A DNA stretch of 64,000 bases from Endocalyx cinctus (GCA_001600455.1 BCKC01000001.1:6703418-6767417); one strand, 5' to 3'. Counted from the first letter of the stretch, positions 44,369-56,650 are shown. The notes: generated from the letters alone by a model not told the origin. Numbers and translations are program-made.

Positions 44369-45919
44369 GATGAGCGAAATGAGAATTTTCAAAGCGGATG
44401 CAAGATGATTTCAGATCTTGGGAAAGGGTGGCGTGATGTTAGTGTAACGATGTACTGAATGTTGGAGCCAACAAATTGTGATGTAGACGTAGATGAAGCG
44501 CAATAGGAGAAGAAGGTTTATAGGAGTAACGCGGTAACCTTCCTATACGGTGTAACCCTGGTGAAATAAATGTAACGACGAGGTAACCGCAGCGAAAAAG
44601 CTTCTCTGATTTGTTCGGGATTTGTTCGGCCGGGATAAGCGGCCATTGAACGCGTTCCAAGTTCCAACTTATTCCACGGGCTATTTACAAAGATGTATCA
44701 TGTTACATGCAGAATGAATAGGTCACAACAGATTCTACTGAATAGTATTAAATAATAAGTTCATACCCTCTACCTTGATATTATAAGGACCCAGAGATGC
44801 GGATGATGAAGCTTTTTACCCAATAATACATACACCTTTGTTGAAGTGGGATTTCGAAGAAGTCTTGATATTACAAATCAATCTTTTGCGCCAGGGGGGC
44901 AAAAAAACTTGGCGTTATGTAAGGGGGCTGGAAAAGGGTAGGTAAAATAACATACTTACGTAGACAGAGCTTAATAACATAACAGTGGTATAATTCAAGA
45001 GCTTAACAATTACTTTATTAATCCTTGACCTTTTTATTTTATACATAAAGCGGAAGCCTTCCTTTATATATATATGCTCTACTTGAGTTACCCGGAGGAT
45101 AGTTGTAAGCAAGCTGCTAGGATAAGTCGGCAACTGAGATGAAAGTTGCCATTGACCATCCGTCACAATACTTCAATCCCTAAAACTCTGCAAAATTAGT
45201 TAATTTTGGATTGAAATTCCTTCACATCTCTGGATTCGCTCTCTACTCTACCCTTCGTCATACCTAATAATATAAGATATCACCCAACTAGCCAATAAGG
45301 CACTCCCTCAAAACAGGCTGGGATACAAATATACGGGGCACGCCGACAATCCGAAGGCTGTTATTGCGTGAGGAGGCCTAGAAAAGAGAGACTTGTTTTT
45401 TTTTTACTGGGAGACGAGGACCCTTTTCTCTTTTCCATGACTTGATATAGCAATAATATGCTACTATGTAGTGTACGCGGATCGAGGGTATCTTTGTTAC
45501 GAGGCAATTAGCTTAGAAGAATGTGGGATTGCCACGATATGGTACGGTGTTACTAGGAGTCGCCAACTGCAGGTGTAAGAGGTGAGGGTGGCGACCAGGT
45601 ATCGAGATGGTGTATTCTAAGAGGAGCGCACCGTTATCAGCCGGTCAAGTTCAGTGCAACGCTAGGTACAAACTGTAGGGCTTGAGTTTACCCCGAGGAT
45701 GCTGTACAGGTGCGCGTTGGTTGTCGTACGGCATTATCTACCGATTAAAAGGATTAAAAGTATCCCCTCCGTATCTTGTTCATTTCTATTATCATCTTCT
45801 TTTCAAACTAGCATACGCAGTGGTTTAAGATTCTTTTTAAAAATTCAACATTCGTTATAATTAGAGTATCCTCTCTTTTTCGCACTAGAGCCCATCAACC
45901 AAACAAATCGGCAAACGAA
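44369..45919. other. divergent promoter region between SDR and FAD oxidase pseudogene
   Basis: 1.55 kb between divergently oriented genes. AT-rich; open frames are short. No further gene seen. Confidence 0.5.
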
Positions 45920-47439
45920 ATGGCATCGACCTCAATATCACAGAACCCTCAATACGCTTTTCTTAACGACGCGGGTTTGAAATTGCCACCACTGTTCCCC
46001 ACTGACGTCGAATATGAGACACGAATCGAATCGTACTAGTCTAACACGGTAAAACAGAAACCAGCATGCATTATTCGTCCTACTTCATCTGAGGAGGTGT
46101 CGAGAGCCCTTAAGGCACTCGTGGCCGCTAATCAAAAGTTTTCTCTTCGAAGCGGCGGGCACGGTGTGTCGGCGGGAGTTAATAATATCGATGACGGTGT
46201 TACCATCGATCTTAAGTTTCTCGACCAGATAGTAGTGGACGAAACGTCACAAATAGTCAAAGTGGGCACAGGATGCATATGGTCCAATGTTTACGAGGAG
46301 CTCCAGAAGCATAACCGCTCTGTCGCTGGCGGACGAGCGGGTAACGTAGGGGTCGGAGGCCTGCTGTTAGGTGGGGGTAATACCTGGCTGACGGCCCGGA
46401 AGGGCTGGGCTTGCGATAATATCGTCGCTGCCGAGGTTATCCTCGCCGACGGAAGGATAGTCGTAGCGGACAGAACCAACTACGAAGACTTGTTCCAAGC
46501 GCTGAAGGGCGGATCAAACAATTTCGGTATCGTGGCTAATTTTACCCTCGCGACTACACCGCTCGAGAACGTCTGGGGCGGCGTTATGGTCAGTCCCAAG
46601 GAGACGATACCAAAGATCTGTCGGCTAACGTCGGAATTTGTCACCAAATACCACAAAATCCGGATAATAACCTGATTATCGTTATTGGATACCTCCCTGA
46701 TCTTAAGGACGTCGCTGCTTCCTTCGCTGTTGTTAATACCCAGGGGGTATCAGATGATCCCGTTTTCGACGACTGGAGAACTCTTCCCAAAATCGCAGAC
46801 ACAACCAAGGTAACATCCGTACATAATCTCTCATTCGAGGTTACGTTACCAGGGAATTGTTAGTCAGTAATTACTATATACCGCGATTCTCAAATATATA
46901 TGTATATTAACTATTAGTTTGATAGTACGAGTTGGTTTACTCTAACCTTTAAGAGTGACGAGCGTATCATGGCCAAAGCTTCCGAGCTTCACGTCGAGCT
47001 CGTGTCGAGCCTTCGATCTTTTATCCCAGAAGGTGACTTTATGTCACAGTGTATCTTTCAGCCACTACCAACGGTTATCCCTCAGCGGTCTATGGAGTCG
47101 GGTAATAACATACTCGGTCTCGAGGACAACAAGTACGATGGAATCTTGTTTCAAGCTATCGTTATGATGAAGACGTCGGAGCAGCACGAATTCGCGTATC
47201 CCCGACTGAAAGCGTCCGTAGAAAGGCTGAAAGAGTTTGCCGGATCGATCGAGGGCGGACTATTTCGCTGGCTTTATATGAACTACGCCGATAAGTCGCA
47301 AGACGTTCTCCGGAGCTACGGAGAAAAGAATGTCGAAAAAATGAAGGTGGTGGCGGCCAAATACGATCCCGACCAAGTATTCCAGAAGTTGTGCCCTGGT
47401 GGGTGGAAGGTGTCTGAGATTGGCGTCAGTCAAAAATGA
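45920..47439 (+). pseudogene. FAD-linked (BBE/PCMH-type) oxidoreductase, inactivated
   Basis: The frame starts MASTSISQNPQYAFLNDAGL at 45920 and meets TAG at 46037-46039, where the family has a Trp or similar residue (reading ESY-stop-SNTVKQKPAC). Beyond it the PCMH FAD domain is intact: LRSGGHGVSAGVNNIDDGVT, GGRAGNVGVGGLLLGGGNTW, then GGSNNFGIVANFTLAT. A second lesion near 46650 shifts the frame; the adjacent frame continues DNNLIIVIGYLPDLKD. A likely intron lies between about 46809 and 46918, and the last exon gives SWFTLTFKSDERIMAKASEL and the berberine-bridge C-terminus YADKSQDVLRSYGEK, then KYDPDQVFQKLCPGGWK, stopping at 47439. Functional relatives oxidise alcohols or amines in secondary metabolism. 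Two independent lesions with otherwise good codons suggest recent loss. Confidence 0.8.
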
Positions 47440-49365
47440 TCGTAGTTTAAGTATGCCCAGGTGTAACCACGCAGCACACTGTATGTAGTGTCGTATTTAA
47501 TATAAACCAGCACCGTTCCTATTTTTCCCTTCTCTCCTTTACTCTCTAGCCTCGATATTATCGTCGGTAAGGATAGTAATACTCTTAAAACCCCTATTAA
47601 GATTCACGGAGCCTACATTATACATCTCTTGATAGCTATTTGCTCCTGGTATGAATAGAAGTTAATATTATATATGCATTCATGCTTCAAATATCACTTA
47701 TCACGGTATAATTACACATTTCATATTCCTCGTAGCTCCTGCTATGATATTCCTACGCGATCATATAATTCTGGATATTTTATCTACCTACCAAGAAAAA
47801 GCTTCTATTAGAAAGGAGTCAATTCTAATATGCATAAGTCGAAAAAGAAATGTTGCGAAGAAACACTAATATTCTCTGAGAGTACCTACCTGCCCTTTCA
47901 ATGTGATGTCAAGCTCGGTTATATCCATGGATGATTATTCGACTAGATAACATGGTCAGTATTTGATTTTATACTAAGTGATATCGACTCAAACCTTACC
48001 ATCACTGACAATGTAACTTCCTTTGTAATGATATTTTATGAAGGAATGTACGAACGGGAAAAGGAAATCTATTTTCATGCTTTCAAAGGCTGCTATGTAA
48101 GATTAATACAGTCAAGAGATAGCTCCTCCCATTTTGTATTTTCATTCCTCTCCAAATTAAGATAACGGTATATCGGCATTTCCAATAGATGCCCGATTAT
48201 TGGACACTGTTAAATGAGGTTTGACTCCACGGTACCTCTGAAAAAGCAGTTTGTCAAAAAACTGTGTTTCTCGTAGTTTACGTTAATTAGTTATTACGCA
48301 CGGCACAAGGCTGAATCCCCATTCTCTGACGGGCCGTCGTAAGCTAGAAGTGCATTGTGTAATAGCCAAGGTGAAAATGTATGAGCTTGTTATTTCGAGT
48401 AATTTCCCGTAACAGACAGTTCGCATATTTTAAGAAAAGACCCTGCATCTTTCACTTGTTTGCTTTTGGCTTGTCTCCGCACCGTTATTGTTTTCCTTTG
48501 TGACAATGTTCTAGATGATACCATTGACAGAATAGGCGGTCTTGTATCTAAGAGGCTCCAAATTATCCATCCAGCACCATATACAAGCTAAGGACGGACC
48601 AAAATAAATAAATAAACAAAAGAGAGAGAGAGAAAATATCTCATAGTGAAAGTTGAGATGAAACATGGAGGGGTATTATTAACTAATATCAGCTCAGGGC
48701 GGATATTCTGCTACTAAGCAACGTTTCCAGGTGGTCAAGCCATCAGATACGGTCTTCAGTAGACGAAACTTTTTAATCTTAGATCTGTAATTACTTCTGA
48801 TGAACAATGAATCATCGCTCTCTAGATTGTGAAATATACATCCATGGATTATGTGTATCTGAAAACGTGAGGAACTAGTCCTCCCGAAGAATCCTAACGC
48901 TGACTTAGGAAAGAGCACATATATTAGAATCATATCACCACAAGCCCTCAATCGAAAGACAAATTTCTAATCAACTAATTTATCGATATTATATAAAAGT
49001 CATAGCATTTATATAAACAATAGTACATCATTTCCTTCGACAATATCAAATTTCTCCAGTTCTTCTCATCATTCACCTCTCCCTTACTCACAGTATTTTA
49101 CATATTCACAATTACAGCTCTTTCCGTCCATTTTTATATCATGATTAATCACATCAAATCACATCCTTCCTTCTCATCCTCCACATTATATTTATAAATA
49201 AATCTCTTCGCTCTCCAATCAATTTTATCAATGGCAAATTAATTCGAAGATGAAATCGTAATACGCGAAAAAAAAAGAGAAGAAAAAAAAGTCACGATCT
49301 TCCTCCTTCAAGGTCCTTGTCGACATAGAAATAAAAACAAAAAAAATACTATACGATCTCCAAGA
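47440..49365. other. intergenic
   Basis: AT-rich, no gene found. The right end (from about 49000) is CT-rich and probably the promoter and leader of the 2EXR gene. Confidence 0.5.
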
Positions 49366-50748
49366 ATGTCTCGCCATTTTTCAGAAGAGCAACGAGGTTG
49401 CAAAGATTTCTCTCCAACCAGGAAAATGTCAGCTGAGTATGGAAAAGCAGAGGAGAGACAGGAGCTAGCAGTAGCGCCCTTCCAGCCTCAAAGCCAAACG
49501 TGAGTTTCACTTTCAAGACCGGTCCTAATACACACATACATACGCAAATCTTAAGTTTGAACATGACAATCGCTGACCGCCGAATTTCCCGCTAGCTATG
49601 GTGATAGCTCATCTAGATCTTTTCATCGATTCGGCCGACTTCCTCCAGAAATACGCTATTTAATCTGGGAGGTAAGACAAAATTTTCTTCCGTTCTTCGC
49701 CGCTTTAAATATAACTTTCTTCGCCACTTCCTATCTCTTCCTATCTACGATGAACCCTTACTTTTACCGAAGCTACCTTTAGTATTAAAAAGACGAATAC
49801 GTGACTAAATTACCTTTGCTATCTTTTTTTTAGTGCGCCATGGACCCGTACCGCGGCGAACGCTACGTGCTGCAAGCGCCCCACCGACGGATCTGCCAGC
49901 GCCCGCCGGCCATCGCCTCGGCCTGCCGGGAGGCGCGCGCCGCGGCGCACCGGTTCGGCGCGGCCTACGAGCTCGAGGACGGCGTCTGGACCTGGTTCGC
50001 GCCCGACAAGGATTGGCTCCTCTGGGGCGGCGCGGGTCCGACGGGCCGGTCGCTGGGTACGCTGTCGGCGGTCGTCCGGAACATCGTCGTCCCGTTCGAC
50101 GCGTTCGAGCGCCTGCCGTTGCTCGACGACGCGTTCGGCGGCCTGCTGCTCACGGAGGAGTGCGTGAACCTCAAGAGGGTCGCGATCGAGGTCGGGTCGC
50201 GGTTCACGGTCGTCACGCGGCGGTGGCACCCGGAGGTGACGCGCGCCTTGTTCGACGACGACGAGGACAATAACGGCGGAGGAGGAGGAGAAAGTAGTAG
50301 TAGTAGTAGTAGTAGCAGGAGCGTCGTGGTCCCGGATCTGGTCTCGATGCAAGGCGAGGACTGGGACCGGTGCCGCCGCGTCCTGGATATCATACCGGCG
50401 TGCACGTACCGGTACTGGCACGTCTCGAACCTGCTCGACTTCGTCGACCTCGCGGATCCGCAGCGCGAGGCGCAGGACTGGTTCGACGTGATCGGGGATA
50501 TCATCATGTCGTGGTGCTACGTGACGGCCGACCGCGAGCTCGGGGACGGCCGGGACCCGCGCTCGCTCTACTCGATGCGGGACTACATGAACGGCAAGCT
50601 GGTCCATCCGGACGCGGGCATGTCCTGGTCCGATTACCATATCCTGAACGCGCCCGAGTTCTTCCCGACCTGCATCTTCGCCCGCGTCTCGGACGTCGAG
50701 GAGGTGGTGGACGGACAGCTGCTTGATTGGGTGGATAGCTTGAATTAA
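49366..50748 (+). CDS. 2EXR domain protein
   Basis: Three exons, 49366-49499, 49596-49671 and 49834-50748; phases close to 374 residues. Exon 2 and the start of exon 3 give the family signature FHRFGRLPPEIRYLIWE followed by CAMDPYRGERYV. 2EXR proteins are a large fungal-specific group with no established biochemical role, related in look to F-box-like N-termini. Downstream come ICQRPPAIASACREAR and IVVPFDAFERLPLLDDAFGG. A Gly/Ser/Asn low-complexity loop at about 209-225 is encoded by agt/gga repeats. Exon 3 is extremely GC-rich while exons 1-2 and both introns are not. Taking the ATG at 49840 as start would remove the signature, so the three-exon model is preferred. Confidence 0.8.
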
Positions 50749-52007
50749 AAACTTCGCGTTAGGTATGTTGAAAAATTAGATGATCCTGAAAGAAAGAAAA
50801 GAGTAAGAAAGCGAGAGGAGATAAGAAAATGAAAGAAACAGACTCGGTGAGTGAGTTCGATAGTAAAGGGGTGAGAGAGCTAGCGTGGGATTTTATGTGG
50901 GATATTCATAGATCTCAGGGAGCGCAAAATGAAGGGTTAACAAATCGTATTTCTATATGTATACATATATATTGTTATGTATATTATAGATAAACCGGCG
51001 CGAATTCGAAGTTCATCAATAAAACTCAGCCTCTAGGAAGGCCCTCCTTCCTATCATGCCACTTTTTGTAATCTTCTCCGGCTGGAACCCTTATATTCTT
51101 TCCTAGATATCTGTCCTGGCCTAATTTTGCTCCCCGTGAATTTGAAGAAGAGGCTATCTGGCTCTAGTCAAATCGGTAGCAACAATATAGATATGGATAC
51201 GATGATTTATTTTCATTCACTTGAGTACAAAAGTATGTAATAGAATGCTTCCTGACAGGCTATTATTTACTTTATTTTATGGGGGAAGAGATTCATTCAT
51301 ATTCGTCTTATATTTCAGTATCCAATCTCTTTAGGTGGCTTCTATATAAGAATGGGATTATTTCCTGACTTGAATTTAATACATTTATACTCTATAGAAT
51401 TGAGTAGATGTACTTTGGTGATGAACGTCTGGACTACTATTTGGGTAGTATTGACGTAGAAAAGGGGTCAGGGGGTGGAACTATATGAACCTATTGAATA
51501 TATGCGTATAATTGAGCTATACTGTCTTAAAGGGGATATGTAATAACTAGATTAACGCCACTGTGGAATTATCTGGATGTGGCTGGAGCAGGGAATGAAT
51601 TCTTATTACATAAACAAGTTGAAAAATGATTGGTCAGCTCCAGAAAAAAAAGCAGTTAATGATCCACTCTTCTTTTACTTGCAAGTCTGTTACTTGAAGC
51701 TCTTCAGAATTGAAATCAATTTCTCTTCATCGATCTTTTTTTTCTTCTCAAACAACTCATTACGAAACGACGATCAAAGAAGAAAAAGTTAATATTAGTG
51801 AATTCTCATCGGCGCATACGTTAATTAATTAATTCAACACCATATTTCCTTCCATAACGCCGTCGAGATATCTTCTCTCTTCTCTCTTCTCATCGATACG
51901 GAAAAATTACAGAACAAGCAAGCTCAGTGAACTATTCCAACCAAACACCTCCCGTATCGCGACCTATCCTAAAGAACGCCAAAAATAAAACAAAACAAGA
52001 ACACAAA
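50749..52007. other. intergenic
   Basis: AT-rich 3' region of the 2EXR gene and promoter of U2AF35. There is a CT-rich stretch at 51868-51892. No other gene seen. Confidence 0.5.
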
Positions 52008-52724
52008 ATGGCCAACTTCTTAGCCTCCATCTTCGGAACCGAGCAGGACAAGGTGAACTGCTCCTTCTACTACAAAATCGGCGCCTGCCGCCACGGCGAC
52101 CGATGTTCGCGCAAGCACGTGAAGCCGTCGTACTCGCAGACGATCCTGCTGCCCTCCATGTACCAAAACCCGATGCACGAAGCGAGCGGCGCCGCGGGCG
52201 GCAAAAACGGGGGCGCCACGGCGGCGCACCAGATGATGATGATGATGCAGCAGCAAGGAGGAGGAGGAGGAGGAGGCCGGCTGACGGCCGAGCAGGCGAT
52301 GAACCACTTCGACGCCTTTTACGAGGACCTCTGGTGCGAGCTGTGCAAGTACGGCGAGCTCGAGGAGCTGGTCGTGTGCGACAACACGAACGACCACCTG
52401 ATCGGCAACGTGTACGCGCGCTTCAAGTACGAGGACTCGGCCCAGACGGCCTGCGACGAGCTCAACTCGCGCTGGTACGCGGGGCGGCCGATCTACTGCG
52501 AGCTGAGCCCCGTGACCGATTTTAGGGAAGCCTGCTGCCGCCTCAACTCGGGCGAGGGCTGCGTCCGCGGCGGGTTCTGCAACTTTATCCACCGCAAGAA
52601 CCCGTCGCCCGAGCTCGAGAACGAGCTGACGCTCGCGACCAAGAAGTGGCTGCGCATGCGCGGGCGGGACGAGAAGTCGGTGTCGAGGAGCCCTAGCCCG
52701 GAACCGACTAGGAGACGGTTTTAA
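52008..52724 (+). CDS. U2AF small subunit (U2AF35), 3' splice-site factor
   Basis: An intronless 238-residue protein. Order: N-terminal MANFLASIFGTEQDKVNCSF; CCCH finger 1 (C18, C27, C33, H37); a low-complexity insert at about 55-90 (Gly/Ala, then five Met, three Gln, seven Gly); the UHM/RRM with HFDAFYEDLWCELCKYGELE and FKYEDSAQTACDELNSRWYA; CCCH finger 2 in CRLNSGEGCVRGGFCNFIH; and a short RS-like tail (SVSRSPSPEPTRRRF). U2AF35 contacts the AG at 3' splice sites as partner of U2AF65. An in-frame upstream ATG at 51927 would add 27 Lys/Asn-rich residues not seen in the family, so the start at 52008 is chosen. The insert between finger 1 and UHM is longer than usual. Confidence 0.95.
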   Translation: MANFLASIFGTEQDKVNCSFYYKIGACRHGDRCSRKHVKPSYSQTILLPSMYQNPMHEASGAAGGKNGGATAAHQMMMMMQQQGGGGGGGRLTAEQAMNHFDAFYEDLWCELCKYGELEELVVCDNTNDHLIGNVYARFKYEDSAQTACDELNSRWYAGRPIYCELSPVTDFREACCRLNSGEGCVRGGFCNFIHRKNPSPELENELTLATKKWLRMRGRDEKSVSRSPSPEPTRRRF

Positions 52725-54275
52725 GAGAGGGTAGAGGGTTTTTTTTTTCTTCGGATAAATGTCATCGCTCTATGGGGAGAAGTTTGGTCATACGCAGCAG
52801 ATGGGGGCGAAGGAGGCGAAAAGAAAGCAGCGAGTTATTGCCGGTTAGGGTGGGAACGTCGCGAAGCCGTTCCTTTCATCCTCGATATCTATACCTGCTC
52901 CTACCGTCGAATCCTTTTCACGAGAGAAAGAGAACCGAATCTCAGTAGAATTATTATCTCTCTATTCACCTACCTACAGTCGTCATCGAGAAGACCCAAG
53001 AGAAAGTACATTTGGATTCAGGGAACCAATTGCCAAAGTGCGACGAATCGATACATCACACCTTCTTTCTCGCTAATACGACATCACAAGAACTTATCTA
53101 TTTGAATAACGACAATGATGGGACGGGAGAGCAGAATATGGCAATGAGGAAGTGAGTAAGAAATGAATATGAAGAGGGAGTCAACAGGGAGGGTGAACTG
53201 ATTATATACCACCCGGACTCCTGAAAGGATATAGAAACGGGGAAGAATACCCTCCACTCCTTCTACTTACACTTCCCCCAAATGAAGAAACCAAAGACAT
53301 ATATGAATACTAAGGGGATGCTTCTTAAGAAGAAAAAAAAAAGGTGTACAGTTTTTCTTTTCTTTTCTTTTTGAGCTTTTCGGCAAGGCAAAACGGTAAT
53401 GGAGCATCGGCGTCAAATGGATTCTTCTTTTTCTTTCTTATTTTATTAATATAAGAAAGTGTTGTTGAAATAAATAGTCGAGGAGGAAGATATTGATGGA
53501 CTCGTTATCTACCTGTTCATCAACCACTCATGATCGATTAATTCTTGTAGGGATTTTCGGGATTCCCGTTTACCCTTTGATAGTAAACTAGGAGAATATA
53601 TAAATACCCCCGTCTAAGATGAGGACCGAGAATGATATAAAAAAAAATACGCTTCTATATATCTTCCAATATCCCCCCCAGGTGACATGAACTGATGATA
53701 TCTTATTCTTTCACCCCTGACTTCAACTAGTAATTCTCGCCAATCTTACTATCCAGTCGTACGTTCAGGATGAACTTAAGGAACTACGTTCAGTGACGAT
53801 GAAATTAGACTAAGTAATAGGTATCAGCCCCGATGATTATTAAAGTCTCTGTCTATCAAACCTATGCAATAAGGTACCCTAGGCAAATGGATAACCAACC
53901 AACCTGTCCCCGCGTGGTATCAAATTTCAAATCAGCTTTAGCTTCTTCTCTCGACTCCGTTGATTCTCCCACCTCCCACCAGCATAATGCATCATCATAG
54001 GACCTCCTCTATCCATGTTATATCCAGGCAATTAGTTAACCCTAGAGACCAAAGCGTGGCTTTCGGCGATGTGTTTAATTGAGCCAGTTCAGTTATAAGC
54101 ACTCTTCAGCAAGTGACATGAATATCTTTGTTATCCTCCTCATTTGATCTGTAACGTATCACACATCATCAGCCGTGACGTTAGTCCTTTATCGTCTCGA
54201 TCCATTGCCCCAAAAGCGACAGTTTGTTATAACTGATATGGTTGTAATGTCAATCCGTGTTTCTCACCACCTAGC
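52725..54275. other. convergent intergenic region
   Basis: 3' regions of U2AF35 and the OSBP gene. AT-rich, no feature recognised. Confidence 0.5.
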
Positions 54276-56650
54276 TCATCCCAGCGCATCGAAGAAGTCG
54301 TCGTTGCTTCCAGCCGTCACGGTTTTCTTTACCGGTGGCCGATCGTTTACCGGGAGGTCTTTCTTCATATCACCCGTAAAATCAATCAGGGAGCCGCCTG
54401 ATTTTTCCTGGCCTGTTGATTTTAACATATTCGCTACGTCACTAGAATCAGAGGGTTGGACCTGCTTAACGGGTGCGGCTGTTGGAGGTGCTGTCGTGGC
54501 GGGAGTAGTTTCGCTCTGGCCGAAATCGATCAGATCGTCCTTCGTATCCTCAGAGGCAGGTTTCCCGGCCGTCCGTGGATTTCCTGCCGACGTATTAGGG
54601 GGAACAATATTGAAATCGCTCGCCTTCTGCCCTTTTACTATCGGGTAAATGGCCATAATCTGCTCCGATTGCTTTTCCGGCGTCGGTCCGTCACTAAAGC
54701 GCATACTAGTCAGTTTCGGTTGCTAATCAGGGGTGTAGTGCAGAAAAAAAAAAAAAAAATAATAATAAAAAAACTTACATGTTCGCATTGATGATCCACT
54801 CCAAATTTATCATGTCTTCCTCGCTACCATCAACCTCGGGATTGACCTCTCTAAATAATCGTGGATGCCACGTCACACCCTCCGCCGCCCGAGCCGCTGC
54901 TTCTTCACGCTGTCGATCTTCTATTTTCGTTTTCTCGTCCGTAGCAAGCTCGTGATTTTTCTCTTTGACCGCCTGGGCCGTCTTCATCCACAGTCTCTGC
55001 GACTCCCGTTCGTCCTGTTCCTCTAATGGTCGCACGCGCGGTTTTGAAGCCTTCGACCTACGAGCGTCGAAGAAGGCATCTTTTTTGCCGTTCTTTTCAT
55101 TTGCGTGAGTACTTCATGAAAAATCCATCTTAGTCAAGAGAACTGGGTCACTTACTCTGACATCCCTGACGGACATCTCCTCGTTCCATAAACCGGAAAG
55201 CTCGAAAAGTACTTCGCCCGTCTTGTCGTCTCGTATCGTACCTCCGATCGCGTTATAGGTTCCGCTTACCCACCCCTTTGTCTTGAATTCTATATCGGCC
55301 GTAAGACCCAGCTCGGGACATTTGACAACGCTGTGATCGCCTAGCTCGTATTTCATGTTGCCAAACAAAATTCCTCTGGCGTACATGTTTGGTTGGGTTA
55401 ACCAGCTAAAGAACCGAAGAAAGGACGAAGAGATTAGTTTAACCGTTTCTCACGAGAAGAGATCACACGTCAAGATTTCCGTGGTGATAATAACATACTA
55501 TCTTTCCCCCTTCTTGGGATCTTTCCCGCGGTTTAGCAAGGTAAGTACGGCAACGCCCTCCATTAAGCTGGCGGCGGAGTTTCCAAGAAACCTGCTCCGG
55601 GGCTTCAGAGTACCGTCTATGCGAATATGATGTTCGGGCGCCATGTAGAAGTAACTCGACTTAGGTGGATGGTGAGAGGTTTGCTCCGAGATGTAGTACG
55701 CTCGGGTGTGGTCGGGCAGGTCCCAATAGCAGGAGAATACTTCGCCTAGGATAGGGTTCAGGGGCTTTTTGACGCCGCTATTCTTGACGTTAGAATTCTA
55801 AGCTCCGTGGGGTGAATTTGTTGCCTCCGGAGAGATTATGATAGGAAAAAAAAGGGGGAAAATAAGGGGGTAGACAGGTTTCTTACGGAGGTCTAATATG
55901 CCAACCGCTAAGGTAGAATTTCACAACAGACACAAAGCGGTCGACGGGGTCTTCCAGATCGGGTATCGCGAGAAGCATCTCGGGGTGACACATAAAACTA
56001 TCGCGAGGGAGGAACGAAAGCACCAGTTAGCTTTTTATCGTCGGAACATAAAATTTTATATACCGTAGTATAAGGCATAACGGGCGACGGGTTCTTTTTT
56101 TTTTTTTTCAAACTAACTTCGTTATTCGTTCAAGCATACTTCGCGGTTCGAGGATGAAGGTAGGAAGAACAACGCGGCTGAGATCGGCGCCTGGGCGCAA
56201 TTGGGAGATGATATGAGTAAGGACTGTTGGAGGAAATCCAAAACTAGAATTAGTATTCCTCTCTCTATTTCCCCCCCTCTCTCCTCTAAGATAAAAGGTT
56301 GACGGGGAAAGGGGAAGGTGGAATGGAGAAAGCGACGAACCATTGCCCTGATCGGGTTCCACGACGGTGCTGTCATCTTCTAAATCACCAGTGACACTCC
56401 CATCGAAAGAAGATCTGCTACCTGCGGGGACGGGAAATCCTAACGTTAGCATGTTTGCAGTTTTCACTGAGAGTCTACGACCCGGGGAGAAACGCATGAT
56501 TACGAAGGAAAAATAAAAAAGGCACGGAGAAGGACGGTAAGAAGGGAGGGTTGTTCGGGGAAAAAAATATGCTTCTTTCAACCTACTAGCATTGGAGTGT
56601 GTCCTTCGTCTGCGGGTTAGACCCGAAGTTATCTTGCTGGCGCCGTGCAT
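54276..56650 (-). CDS. oxysterol-binding protein homologue (ORD only)
   Basis: Eight exons rebuilt: 56650-56587, 56421-56341, 56223-56118, 55997-55887, 55777-55499, 55405-55156, 55092-54779 and 54705-54276; all GT-AG and phase-consistent, 544 residues. The N-terminus is TRRRRTHSNASSRSSFDGS. The ORD follows: HIISQLRPGADLSRVVLPTF, then GVKKPLNPILGE, the family signature EQTSHHPPKSSYFY at about 152, ERYWLTQPNMYARGILFG, and RPLEEQDERESQRLW near the end. It lacks PH and ankyrin domains, as in yeast Osh4-Osh7, and would carry sterol or PI4P/other lipid between membranes. The C-terminal 120 residues are disordered, with DLIDFGQ, SLIDFTGD and the final DDFFDALG, an FFAT-like VAP-binding motif. The start is the first ATG in frame with a splice to the conserved N-terminus; this first exon is the least certain. 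Confidence 0.88.

Noticed and set aside
49819..50640. Minus-strand open frame of 273 codons
   Set aside because: Antisense of the GC-rich 2EXR exon 3; GC-rich coding DNA gives long antisense frames. No domain, and the plus strand carries the 2EXR signature.
51927..52007. Upstream in-frame ATG giving U2AF35 a 27-residue extension
   Set aside because: The extension is low-complexity and absent from the family, which begins MANFLASIFGTE; treated as 5' leader.
52020..52592. Minus-strand open frame of 190 codons
   Set aside because: Antisense of U2AF35.
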